A stretch of 64,000 bases of DNA from Thermothielavioides terrestris NRRL 8126 (GCF_000226115.1 NC_016457.1:9734001-9798000), one strand, 5' to 3'; numbered from the stretch's first letter, positions 14,036-24,362 are shown. The notes: a model not told the origin generated them from the letters alone. Made by a program: numbers and translations.

Positions 14036-14527
14036 GTGATAGACTATTTGGATATAGGGGACCTAGTTTTTCTATTTTTCTATTTATCTTAGAGCGTTGC
14101 ATTCGTTACTAGGGGAGGTCTAACCCTCTAGTTATATATATTTAAATGGGCTAAGCCTATCTTCTTTATTATAAAGTAAGATATTAAGTAGTTGTCAATA
14201 TACGTTCGTTGATACTACGTTGGTAGTCCCTCTTCTTCTAGGAAGGCTGTTAAGCCTCTCCTTCTATTGTTCTACCTCTATCTAGACGATGGGCATTCGA
14301 GCTATTGAGCTCTGACCACATTCTTATTGTCCTTTCTTATGTTTTCGCTATATCCTACTAGACGTATCTGAGCTATATATCTTCCTCTTAGAAGATAGCC
14401 TTCCTACCACTCGATACGTACTATCTTCATCCGTCCAGAGGGACACTGTATTCCTTTGGAAGCTGTCTTGCACACCTGGTTCTAGGTGTGGTAGGGCAGG
14501 TTGGTGTGGAGGTTTTGCACTACTTCA
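14025..14527 (+). repeat. 3' LTR of the Gypsy element
   Basis: Direct repeat of 1385-1885, starting tgtaaattagggtgatag and ending ...ttttgcactacttca, preceded by a polypurine tract and followed by gtac. The first part carries more T/A at former C/G sites than the 5' copy, while the last 100 bp are less altered, so RIP acted unevenly on the two LTRs. Confidence 0.85.
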
Positions 14528-15040
14528 GTACAGCTTATACTCTAAGGCTCTTAGGCTATCTCTCTTAGCGAAGAAGGTATAAAACCGATCCTACAGTGTT
14601 ATCTACTCTATTGTTAAGGTTAGCGTCCTATAGTAGAGATATACTATAGCCCTAGTAATTTCTAGCTACAGTTGCTATAGCAACTGCGTACTAATGGCTA
14701 TTGCTCTAGCCTTCTCTTTGATTATACTCCCTAAGCGTTTAGCGCCCCTGTTCTATATAAGTGTATTAGGCGTTGAAGGCTCTATTTGGATGCCTTGTCT
14801 CTCTGCCTAGGTGGTGATAGCGCTTGCCTATATAAATTCGTTGTTATATTCTAGGACCTTGATATATAGCTAATACTACTTTTCAAGTAGTATAGCAAGG
14901 TGTTTAATAGCAACTAGGATACCTAGTGCCTTGCAATTATATAGATAGTAGTCCTATATTATACTTAAATAGCGATCTATTGTTAATAGTAGATATTTAA
15001 AGCTTTATCGGCCTAGCTAGAAGGGGTATAGATCTAGGGC
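14528..15040 (-). mobile_element. Ty1/copia integrase core fragment
   Basis: The minus-strand reading gives IKVLEYNNEF, then AERQGIQIEPSTPNT, then RGAKRLGSIIKEKARAIA, a close match in layout to the C-terminal half of the copia integrase catalytic core. YLYYRTLTLTIE follows, the usual Y-L-YNRTP region. Stops fall where W/Q is expected. The fragment is bounded on the right by the LINE at 15041 and on the left by the Gypsy 3' LTR. It joins in sense to 20375-21853 and to 1206-1384. Confidence 0.8.
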
Positions 15041-15299
15041 AAAAAAAAAACTTTTCTCTTCTTTCTGCTTGCTTGCATCCTTGCCGCAACGCCGACAAAC
15101 CCTTCAAAACCACCACCGTTCGAAAGCTCTCGTCGAGCCCTATCCAGCCGTACCGACCACCACTGCGCGCAGTCCATTGCGCAGGTGTAGGAGGTGGTGG
15201 AAAATAGGGCAATCTAGTATTGGCCGACTAGCGGTTAGACTTTTCGCCCTTACGTAACCTACCCGCCCTATCGGGCTAGCCCGGGCCCCACTACTTGCT

Positions 15300-16560
15300 A
15301 ATGGCTAGCAACGTCGGCTATAGCCGCTAAGCGATAGGTACCAATAACCCCGCCCCCGCAACGCCTAAAGAAGGAAGGCTGGCCTAGGCCGGCCCCCCCT
15401 TAGCTAAATAGACCTAGCCGAAGGCCCACTAGGCCTAGAAGGAAATTCAAAGCCTTTAGAGTAGCTTGCTAGCCCTAGTGCTAGCCAAAGCAAAGGCCTA
15501 GGCCTAGGGTATTATAAGCAAGCTAAAGGAGGCCTATTAGGCTAGCGGTTAGGCCGAAGGCCCTGCCTTAGGGCTTACAAGCCTATTTAAGCAAGGCCTA
15601 TAGAAGCTTATAGCTAAAGAGGCTAAAAAGGCTATTGTAGAATCTAACTAATAGAAGCCGTAGGCCTGAACCTAGGCTAATATAGCTATGGGGGCCCCTC
15701 TAGGGGACCCTGTTGCCCCCTAGAAGGTAGTCCTACCTAGGGCTACTAGAGAGCTTACAATATATAGGGCTAGTATACTAGCTGAACTAGCTAAGAGGAC
15801 CCCGGCTTAGGTGATCTAAGCTGTTAACTAGGCCTTAGAAAGGCCCAACGGGGCTATAGTAGCCTAGAAGCTCCCTAGTAGGGATATTATTCTAACCTTT
15901 AAGGACCTAGCTACTAAGGAATAGTACTTGGCCAACTAGGAAAAGTAGGTCCCAAAGGCCTTTAGCCTATAGGCTTACAAGGCTATAAGGACCTTTGTAA
16001 TCCTAGTCAAAGGGGTATACCGCAAGGACCTAGAAGGGGTCTCGGAGGCTACTTTCCAATAGGAGATTAGCCTTTAGAGCGTCAACAAAGTCAAATTTAG
16101 GCTCCTAGTAGCTAAGGGCTATACTAGGGCTACAATCCTTATTGCCTTAGCCAACTAAGCCAAGGCTACAAAGGCCTACGAAGAAGGCTTGCTTTAGAGG
16201 GCCTAGCTATTCGACTATGAGCTATACTAGCCAACCTTAAACCCTACTTAGTACTTTAAGTGCTAGAAATGGGGGTATATCCAACGCTACTGCCGTAAGA
16301 AGGCCCTATGCCCTAGCTATAGAACCAAGGCCTATAGCTAGGAAGGTAGGTAGGCTAAGACGGACTGCCCTACTTGCAAAGGCCTTTGGCCACCCTACTG
16401 CCTAGCCTATAGGGGAAGGCACTTAGCCTAGGATAAGGGCTGCCTAGCCTAGGTCTAGGCCAAGGCCAAGGCCTAAGAGGCCTACGCTTACTGACCCTAG
16501 ACCTTTGCCTAGGCCCCAGCTACTAGGCCTAGTCAATAGCCTCGAGATAACAGTTGAATC
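15300..16560 (+). pseudogene. LINE ORF1 with zinc-knuckle motifs
   Basis: The plus-strand frame reads through TAG codons as an Ala/Lys/Gln-rich protein and ends in a Cys/His cluster near 16255-16450 (pattern C-x2-W-G-Y-x3-Y-C, then CPTCKGLWPPYC). These are CCHC zinc knuckles typical of Tad/I-clade LINE ORF1 proteins, which bind the element RNA. Some His/Cys positions are now Tyr, as RIP would produce. Its neighbour ORF2 starts about 270 bp downstream. Confidence 0.65.
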
Positions 16561-16650
16561 TTTGCCCTCGACCTAGTTGAACCCAATAGCCCTAGCTTAG
16601 CCTAGCTATTAAAACGGCTCTATAGTAGGCCTAGCGGTATAGCAGTTGCA

Positions 16651-16724
16651 ACCTAGGAAGTAGCTTAGGACCCAATGTAGCGCTAGCTCGATTATAACTT
16701 CGCAAGTTCGATTCCTACCTAGGG
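16651..16724 (+). other. Degraded tRNA-like sequence between LINE ORF1 and ORF2
   Basis: The segment starts cctagg-aagtagcttagga (like a tRNA 5' acceptor strand and D arm) and ends gcaagttcgattcctac-cctaggg (like a T arm with TTCGATT loop and 3' acceptor strand). The mismatches in the T stem (gcaag/cctac) vanish if two G-to-A changes of the RIP type are undone. The anticodon arm is not convincing. It may be a captured tRNA fragment, a structured LINE RNA element or chance. Confidence 0.25.
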
Positions 16725-16829
16725 CTTCGCTTTTCAAGCTAGCTAACCTAGCTAGCTACTTAACTAACCACCTAGCCAACTAGAGGCCTAGAGCCTAACC
16801 TAGCCGACTACCCTCGACTACCTAATAGC

Positions 16830-19800
16830 GCTATAACTATATAGGTCCTATTGTAGAACACCTAGGGTAGCAAAGAGGCTACTAAGGCCCTGCTTAAGGA
16901 AACTAACTTCGATATCCTAGCTATCTAAGAACTATAGATCAACCTGTTTACTAAGTCGACCTACTGCCCTCGAAGTTCCTAATACTACTTAGTCTATAAG
17001 CCTAAGACCTAGGTAGCCCTATACGTTACTAAGCGCTATAGGGTTAACCAATAGGACTATAGTATAGAGGATCTCTAGTGCTAGGTCTAGCTAGAGCAGA
17101 GCCTTAAGGTCTAGTCGGTTTACAACCCTCTAGACTCTAAGGAGGTACTAAGCAGGCTCCTATAGCTGCCTACCCCTATAGTGCCTATGGTCCTAGCGGG
17201 GGACCTTAACCTCTACCACCCCTATTAGGACTAGTATAGCCGGCTAGATCGAAAGGCCAACGAGCTACTCGATCTAGCTATCTAGTAGGACTTTGAACTT
17301 TGTACGCCCTATAGGGCTATAACTTAGGCCCCCCAAGGCTATCGGCTAGCTCGGCTATCGACCATTGACTATATTTAGGCCTCTATAGGCCTACAAGGCA
17401 CCTACTATAGCCTAGACACTAGGGGGCGGTCTAACCACTACCCTTAAGCCCTCGAAGCCCTAGTATCTTAGCCTAGGGGGTACTAGGACAGCTGTCCAAC
17501 AGGGTAGGCCTAGGGTATAATACGGAAGGACGAGGTCGAAGCCAAAGCGAAGACCTTGCCTATTATAATAGGGCTTGCCTTAGGTAAGCTTGCTAGGTAG
17601 GCTACAATAGCCTAGGGCCTATAGGAGGCCTTCGATAAGTTAATAGCTGAGCTATAGGCTATTATAGGTTGCACTACCCCCTAGAAACGGCTCTACTAAG
17701 GCTTCTAAGCCCTATAGTAGTCCCTAGAGATCTAAGATCTTTGAAAATAAGCTAGGTAGGCTAAGAAGGCCTATAAGGCAGTCCCTACCCCCAAGTACTA
17801 GATAAGCTATAATAGGGCTACTAAGGCACTATCGAGGGCTATTAAGGCCTCTAAAATAGCCAACTAGAGGGCTACCCTCTAGGAGGCTAGTAACAACTAG
17901 GCTCTGCTATAGAGGCTAGAAAAGTGGGCCTAGCTCAAGAGCTATACCCCTATCGACCCCCCTAAGCTCCTAGCCCTCTAAGTAGCCTAGGGGGCCCCTA
18001 GCCTAACCACCTTCGAGGCCAAGGCCCAAGCCTTTGCGAGCCGGTTTTTCCTAAACCTACCTATCGACCTCTCGGATATCTAAGACCCTAGCTTTGCCTA
18101 GGACTAGCCTAGCCAGTTTACTATCAAACAAAGGGTAACACCCAAAGACATTAGCCAAGCCCTGTAAGGCGCTACCCTGTAGAAGGCCCTAGGAGAAGAC
18201 CTTCTACCTACTAGCCTACTTAAGGCCTATAGCCAACCACTGGCCCAGATCCTAGCTATATTGGCCACTGGATACCTATAGATAGGGTAGTTCCCCCCAC
18301 GTTTTAAAGTAGCTAAAACAGTAGTGCTATAGAAGTCTAGCAAACCTCTAGTAGCCTACTAGACCCCTGCTAGCAATAGGCCTATCGCTCTATTGCCTAT
18401 TGTTAGTAAGGTTATAGAGGTAGTAGTGGCGAAGAAGGTTATAAAGGCTACTAAAGCCAATGGTCTACTCCCTAAAGAACAAATAGGCAACAGAGCCTAT
18501 AGGTCTATAGAGCTAGCGATATAGCTAGTAGTAGCCTAGGTCTAAGAGGCCTAGAGGCAATAGGTAGCGGCCTTGCTCCTATAGCTTAATATCTCTAGGG
18601 CCTTCGATATAGTCAACTATCTTAGGCTCTTAGCTACCCTTCGAGACCTCGGCTACCTAAGGTAGCTAGTTTTATAGACTAAGGCTTAGCTAGCCAACCG
18701 ATTAGCTATCCTCTATTTTAATAGGAGGGCTATAGAGCCTATCCCAGTAGTGGCGGGGGTTCCCTAAGGCTCTCCTCTATCCCTAGTGCTGTTCCTGCTC
18801 TATATTAGCACCCTATATAGGGTACTAAAAGAGAGGTACCTATACCTAGGTCTAATAGGGTTTGCCAACAATACTAACCTACTGGCCTTTAGTAGAACCC
18901 TAGAAGCTAACGTTCGGCAATTGGAAGGATATATACCTACAGTGGGCTAAAACCTAGGGCATAGCCTTCGCAATTGAAAAAAGCGAACTAGTATACTTCA
19001 ATAAAGGCTAGTAGCAATGAGCTGTCCTAGTGCACTTAGCTCTGCTATAGGGGGGGGGAACTAGGCCTATATAGCCTACCTAGTCGGCTAGGTTCCTAGG
19101 AGCTTAGCTAGACTAGAGGCTATAGTAGAGGGCCTATAGGATAGCTATAGAGGGCAAGCTATAGACCTAGGAGTATACTCTAACTAGGTTAACTGCAAAG
19201 ACTTAGAGCCCTAGCCTAGCCTAGGCTAGGGAAATCTATACTAAGTGTATATATAATGCTATAGCCTACAGTGCCTCTACTGCCTACACTCCTACCCCCC
19301 CCCTAAGGCTAGCCCTAGGGCATTGCCAAAGGCCTAGCCAAGGCCTAGAACTATAGCTTCTAGGTAGTCATTGGGGCCTACTAGGCTACGCCTACCTATA
19401 CCCTCGAGACCAAGGCCTAGGTCCCTCCTCTAGACCTATATCTTAATAAAAGGCTAGCAAACTTTGAGAGGCGGATTCGACGACTAGTCCTCCTAGGGGG
19501 CCAAAGGCCTATCGACATAATAAACAGGGCTTGCTTTAAGCTCTATAAGAGGTTTAGAAAGCCTAGAGGCTAGAGGGGATCCTAGAGGGTGCAAGGGCTA
19601 TAAGAGCCTACAACTATAGAAAAGCAAGCGCTAGCGGCACTATAGTAGGCTAGCTATAGGCCTACTAGGTAGGCGCTTAGGGAGGCTTAGGAGGAGTGGT
19701 AGAAGCAAAAGGTTTAGGTATAGGGTAGGAAGCCTAGGAGGCTAGTTAACTAGGACCCCCCTAACTTCCTCTTTACTAATAGGGCCTTAGCCTAGCATCA

Positions 19801-20200
19801 AGGCCTAACTAAGGCCTAGAGCTCTCTGCTAACCTAGGCCAGGGTAGGGGCTATAGGCCTTCGGGGCTTCCTTTTTAAGGCCTAGGTCCTAGACGTCAAT
19901 ACCCCCCTCTATGCTTATAGTGAAGGTGTAGAAACGGTAGAGCACTTGGTGGTCTAGTGTAGGTACCCCCCGAGGCCTAGACCCTGGGCGCCCTAGGCTA
20001 TATAGACCCGCCTAGACCTCTATTATATACTGTATAGTGGAGGGGCCTAGGCTTGTAGGCTTGCAAGGGGGGTGGTCAACTAGCTCCTATAGTTAGGCCG
20101 GCTTCTAGAGTATAGGCTAGCTGCAAAGCTAGACCTTGCCTAGGAGCCTAGCCCAAGCTAGCCCCGGGCCACTGGGCCTACTTGGCCTAGCTACTCTTTT
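16830..20200 (+). pseudogene. LINE ORF2: endonuclease, reverse transcriptase, C-terminal region
   Basis: Near 16910-17380 the frame shows LAIQEP-type, AGDLN(L)YH and STIDYI-type motifs of an apurinic/apyrimidinic endonuclease, which nicks target DNA. The RT begins near 18080; GVPQGSPLSLVLFLLYI near 18757 and FANNTNLLAF near 18860 mark its palm. The second motif should carry two catalytic Asp, and both now read Asn, a G-to-A change. A late segment near 19900-20000 (VETVEHLVVQC, then RYPPRPRP) is typical of the region after the RT in fungal LINEs. The frame is dead through TAG codons. Confidence 0.75.
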
Positions 20201-20374
20201 TTCCCTTTTCTTTGTAGTATTGGGACTTAGACTCGTTCGTTTATTTCGTTTTCCTTGATTCTAAAGGTCGGATATAGCTTTTTCATCTGGCCCTCGGGGC
20301 ACGGTTTTCCTATATATAAGCGGTAGAAGGACCGGCGAGCCCTGGCCAAGGGTATATCGGAGTAGGAAATAAAA

Positions 20375-21853
20375 TAGATCTAGGGCGATCCTGTTACCTA
20401 GGCCGTAGTTCAATGGCCTAGGAATGCGATTAGGCCTACGTTTCGACTTGCCAAGGCTATAGCTATTATATTCGAACGTTAGTATACCTTTGATACACCC
20501 TCCTTATAAGCAATTAACAAAGTGTTCAAGGGCTCTTAGGCCTATATAGCCGAGGCGCAGATACTAAGTCATAGTATCTACTACGTTCTCTGAGTGGTGA
20601 ACCTAGTAGTCAAGCTTCTTTGTTTAGACAGCAAAGGCTATAGGCATATAGTCTTTAGGCACGTATTTAAAGACGTATTGTTGAAGCTTCTTCGTAGTAT
20701 ACCTAAGGAGGGTGTGATCGTAGCGCCTAAGTAGGTAGTTCGGTACGCTCTCTAGGCTATTGTCCTATTAGATCCCTCGTTAATTAAGTTGCTCTAATAA
20801 CACAATGTTGTATACAAAGGTTGGGCAGTAGGCTACGTTGTATAGCGTAAGGATTATAATGCTCTTATCATTCTTTAGTTTAACGTCTATTTCGCTATAT
20901 CCTTTAATCTAAATAGGGTATTCGTTTACCTAGACACAATTATTAGGCGTAGCCAACTTAGAAAGCCTTTTAAACCTATTTAGATAATTAGCAATATAAA
21001 TGGTTAACCCTAAGTCTAGGATTACTAAGTTGATTAGAGAGTATCTTTAGCCTACTTATAAAACTACTAAGATTATAGCGAAGCTCACTATATACTTGCC
21101 TATAGCTCTCTACTACTATATTCTCGCGATATATTAGTAGCTAAACAATGCTATAATATTAGTACCTACGTTAGGGGCATTGCCCTTATTAGAGACGTTG
21201 CCCTTATCAGAGGCGATGCCTATATTGGGGGCGTTTCTCTATTCCTAAGTAGTACTCTCTTTAGGAGCTATACCCTCTTTAGGGGCTATACCCTCTTTAG
21301 GGGCGTCGCCTATATCGGAGGCAGTACTCTCTTCGGGAGCTATACCCTCTTTGGGGGCTATACCCTCTTTAGGGGCTATACCCTCTTTAAGAGCGTCGCC
21401 TACATAGGGGGCGGTACTCACTTTAGGAGCTATACCCTCTTTAGGGGCATTGGCATTGGCTATTTCTATATTAAGGATCTTAGGCTCTATCGTTAAGAGT
21501 ATAGCTATAGCCTTCCTAGAGTAGTCGGCTAGTTAATATAGTAGCAGTTCTTCGCCTATATCGCTCTTTATATCGCTCTTTATATCGTTAGTAAGGCTAT
21601 TCCTAGACCTCTTTATCTAAAGTCGGTTAGCTTCTATTCGCAGAGTTGAATTAGCCTTTAAATTAGCCTCTATATACGCCCTAATATATTCTCTAGGTTC
21701 CTAGCTAGACAATATATTTTTAGAGTTTAAATAGTAGTACTACTTAGTTGAATAGAAGTGAATATAGGCGTAGCACCTCCTTAATATACTTAAGGACTTT
21801 ATAGAGGTGCTAGGAGCTATAGGCGTATTTAGCTTACGTTTAGAGTAAGACTA
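20375..21853 (-). mobile_element. Ty1/copia fragment: end of gag, protease, pre-integrase
   Basis: On the minus strand, about 21030 down to 20760 gives LVILDLGLTIYIANYLNRF, matching the copia protease active-site region (DSG expected; Ser to Leu is one C-to-T change), and LYNVAYCPTFVYNI. From about 20610 to 20380 it gives a pre-integrase region ending ALEHFVNC...GILTFEYNSYSLGKSK and GNRIALDL. The last residues repeat at 15040 because the LINE duplicated that codon stretch. A minisatellite lies between the gag end and the protease. A plus-strand reading of the same area has fewer stops but matches no family and is taken as a shadow. Confidence 0.75.
21170..21460 (-). repeat. 18 bp minisatellite inside the copia polyprotein gene
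   Basis: About 12-15 imperfect 18 bp units of the type ctataccctctttagggg run in tandem. On the coding (minus) strand they keep the frame and encode six-residue units such as APKEGI or GDALKE. A repeat in the spacer between gag and protease would expand or contract without breaking the frame. Unit differences are mostly transitions. Confidence 0.75.
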
Positions 21854-22113
21854 TGTTACGGACTGGGCTATACCCGGGCTAGGTATGTGGGGCTACGCCC
21901 AAGATCCACAGCGGTCCCATGCCGGGCCTGGCGCAGGCCAGTGGCGGGCCCACCTCGCGCCCGGAATAACATCGGTCCGAGCCCCCTGCACGCGAGCCCC
22001 TGAAAACTCTGCGCGCGAAGGCCGCCACCTGTATTTCTCCTTTTCTCTCCTTAAGGTAGTTGAATAGAACATCGTACGCTTATCTGCAGACGCCATAAGG
22101 CTAGCACGTTACA
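21854..22113. mobile_element. Solo LTR, not visibly RIP-mutated
   Basis: A GC-rich 260 bp block starts TGTTACGG and ends CGTTACA. It is flanked on both sides by GACTA (21849-21853 and 22114-22118), a perfect 5 bp target duplication. It interrupts the AT-rich copia gag region. It has no internal coding sequence, as expected for a solo LTR left by LTR-LTR recombination. It keeps many CpA/TpG dinucleotides that its surroundings have lost, so it arrived after the surrounding RIP or is too short to be a RIP target. No related internal element is seen in the window. Confidence 0.85.
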
Positions 22114-23302
22114 GACTAGCTGATTTAGGCGCCCTCCTTATAGCTAGTTTAGCGCCTAGGGCGATCCTCCTAATCTTCTAGTTGCTTAAGGTCCTTGTTT
22201 TCTTTCTCTCTAGGGCTATACGTTAAGAAGGATTCTTTTCCTATATAGCTAGGGGTCTTGTCGAGGAATAGGTATATACCTTTATAAACTGCTATAGCTA
22301 TATCTCAAAAGGTTAGCTTCTTAAAGATCTCTATCTTACTTATAGTATAGAGGGAAATAAAGCTTAGAAATAGCTTCTCTAGTATAGCTATTAGTTTGTT
22401 GAACTATAGGCTAGGATCCTTCGCCTTACTTATCTTCTAGAGGGAGGCCTTATCTATTAAGCTTTTCTATTTAATAATCTATCTTTTGAAATTAGCCTCT
22501 TTAATATATATATTCCTAGGGTATTTAAACGTATCAAAGTATATACGAATATACGTTCGAAGCTTGGTTATTATCTCAATAGTTGGCTAAGCAGTCTTTT
22601 TAAGATTATTATACTATATTCGAAGGTTAGTACACTCTATAAAGTAGGTAGACTAGTAGTTGGCGGCTACTATAGTAGTTATAAAGGTCAATATCTAAGT
22701 AAGATAGTTGGTTTAACGTTTATAGTCCTTATACTTATAGTCTAGGTCCTTCTCGACCTATATAATAACGATAGTAATATTGCTATTAAACTACTTCTCC
22801 TTCTCTTTATAGAGCTTCCTCAAGCTACTGTTTAACGCTTTAATACTAGGTTGCTCTTATAGGCCCTTGTTCTTAGAGAGGGTCTAGGAATCTATATCGT
22901 TATCCTAGGCTATAGACGTAGTACTAGGCTACTACTCGCCTATAAAGGATACTCCTAGATTGGCTAGAGCTCCTACATTAGCTATAGCTAATGTAGAAGC
23001 CTATAGTTCAACAATATATTCTTAGAGCTTACGCTATATACGCTTATAGGCGAAATTATAGGTATTAGCTAGTATAGGCTTTAGGAGGAGCTCCGCCTTA
23101 TATTCAAAGTAGTTAAGTAGATCGAGATGCTTAGCCTTGTTAATAAACTTATAGTTCTAAGCTACCTAGTTATCTAGGCTAGCTAAGATAATATTAGTCT
23201 TTATATTGGCTTTCAAAGATATAGCAATTGCTATTAAACGCTATATATAGGGCTATATATTTAGAGATAGAAGTAGGTTTTTAAGCTAATAAGACTCTTA
23301 AT
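22114..23302 (-). mobile_element. Ty1/copia gag region and leader
   Basis: On the minus strand this region reads, through TAG codons, as a copia-type gag: LDNWVAWNYKFINKAKHL-like sequence near 23150, then ECTNLRIQYNNLKKTA and later TKLRTYIRIYFDTFKYPRN near 22570 (Q restored at TAG in the first). The leader next to the LTR (from 23302 downward, attaagagtctt) would hold the primer-binding site, but I cannot name the tRNA. The solo LTR at 21854-22113 separates it from the rest of gag. Confidence 0.65.
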
Positions 23303-23513
23303 TGTTAGAACCACTACGTAGGCTTAAGAAGATGAAGCTGTCGCGATATAGGCAATATATACAACTGGGATCAATCGTAGTGGTGATGATATTGTATTGT
23401 GAGAGAGGGAGACTCCTTAGGAGCCTAGTCTTGGGCGGCATTTGGGCATCAAGCTGGTGGATCCTAATCTCGGTGGGCCGGCCCGGAGCCCTGGGCCTGG
23501 GCCGGTTCTGACA
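23303..23513 (-). repeat. 5' LTR of the copia element, inserted at a gene's splice donor
   Basis: A 211 bp block whose ends are near-perfect inverted repeats on the plus strand: tgttagaacc at 23303 and ggttctgaca ending at 23513. On the minus strand it precedes copia gag, so it is the 5' LTR. Its left half looks RIP-mutated and its right half is GC-rich. The next bases outside (23514-23518, actta) should be the target duplication; the partner lies outside the window. It ends exactly 6 bp inside the intron that begins after the fructosamine-kinase-like exon. Confidence 0.8.
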
Positions 23514-23519
23514 ACTTAC

Positions 23520-24362
23520 CAGTGTCCCAGTTCCATTTCGTTGTGGGCAAAGTACGAGCCCGCGTCAAAGAGGATGCTTTGTCCCGTGGCACTGTCGATT
23601 CCCACGTTTCCGTCCCAGAGGTGGCCGTGAATGATGCACGGCTTAAGCTCTCGGCCGTTTGCCTGCAGGGGCTCGAGGAGGCGGGGGATGACCTTGTATG
23701 CCACCTGTTTGATGGCGAGTTCGTACTCCGGCCACGGCCCGTTCCGCTTGAGGTCAAGATCACAGACGCCCAGGAACAGGTTCCTGAAGAACACGGCCCA
23801 GCTGTCCTGCCAGTCGACGACGTGTGCCCTGTCCCCGTCGCAGGTCTGTACGTGGAACCCGAATTTCCCCGTCGGAGACCTGCTCAGCTTGTGCATCTGC
23901 GCAAGGCGGCTGGTGAACTCGGCCGCGTTTGGCGAGCGCACCACGATGTCCACATGAATGAACTCGGAGAGGTAGAAGTAGGTATCCCATTCCCGGGAGG
24001 AATAATACTTGCCGTAGCCGATCGGTTTGGGGATGAAATCCGGCATGATCTGGTAGATCGTCTTCGACGACTCGTACTCGCCGCCAAGCATGATCCGGCC
24101 AGTTTCTCCATACGCGATCTTGAGGAAGTAATACTCCTCGCAGCCATCAGGGTCACGAGCGGTCAGTTTTCCTGTGACTGCCCATGCACCGGTTCCGAAG
24201 TGTGCAACAGAGACGAAGGTTCGGTCGGGCGGGAGGGCTGTCAATGAGTGTTAGATTTGAACTGTGCAACCGGGGGAGCTGCTAACTAAACTGACCATCG
24301 ATGACTGCATCATCTATGGGAAACGCCAGGCCTGGATGGCCAAGGGTCTGCTTGATGGTCAT
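23520..24362 (-). pseudogene. Fructosamine-kinase-like domain, 3'-truncated, catalytic Asp lost
   Basis: This is the last part of the gene above, described separately because it may have been an independent gene starting at the ATG at 24360-24362. Conserved features are TGAWAVTGKL near the start, YYFLKIAYGETGRIMLGGE, MPDFIPKPIGYGKY, GKFGFHV and LFDAGSYFAHNEMELG. The family transfers phosphate from ATP to ketosamines or related small molecules. The catalytic motif normally reads HGDLW; here it is HGHLW (codon 23621-23623), so the Asp that acts as base is replaced by His. After ELGHW a perfect donor GTAAGT (23519-23514) is followed at once by the copia LTR, so the remaining C-terminal part (perhaps 50-80 residues) is missing. 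Confidence 0.8.

Larger units (their letters stand above)
1385..14527 (+). mobile_element. Large Gypsy-type LTR retrotransposon with extra 3' reading frame, RIP-inactivated
   Basis: Two direct LTRs of about 500 bp (1385-1885 and 14025-14527) bound the element. They begin TG and end CTTCA, and GTAC lies outside each end (1381-1384 and 14528-14531), consistent with a 4 bp target duplication. In order on the plus strand it holds a gag-like region (about 3050-4500), an aspartic protease, RT, RNase H and integrase (about 5320-9945), then a long third coding region (about 10443-14035). A polypurine tract (gaaagggaag, 14015-14024) abuts the 3' LTR. All frames are broken by TAG/TAA codons of the RIP type. 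At 13.1 kb it is long for a fungal Gypsy element, mainly because of the third region. It inserted into a copia integrase-RT coding segment. Confidence 0.85.
15041..20374 (+). mobile_element. Full-length-looking Tad-like LINE retrotransposon, RIP-inactivated
   Basis: The element lies between two copies of TAGATCTAGGGC (15029-15040 and 20375-20386; one more A matches upstream), read as its target-site duplication in the copia pre-integrase/integrase codons. ORF1 (about 15300-16560) carries CCHC-type motifs. ORF2 (about 16830-20200) carries an apurinic endonuclease, RT and a C-terminal region. The 3' end before the duplication is A-rich (ggaaataaaa). A ten-base A run also stands at the 5' boundary (15041-15050). 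Stops are almost all TAG, consistent with RIP. The first 170 bp keep CpA dinucleotides and look unmutated. Confidence 0.85.

Noticed and set aside
20400..21050. A plus-strand frame with few stops, at first read as an unknown protein
   Set aside because: The minus strand of the same bases shows a copia protease and pre-integrase in the right order, so the plus frame is a shadow.
1..23300. CRISPR, prokaryotic operons or phage genes
   Set aside because: Repeats are LTRs, LINE ends or minisatellites; introns, RIP and gene families are fungal.
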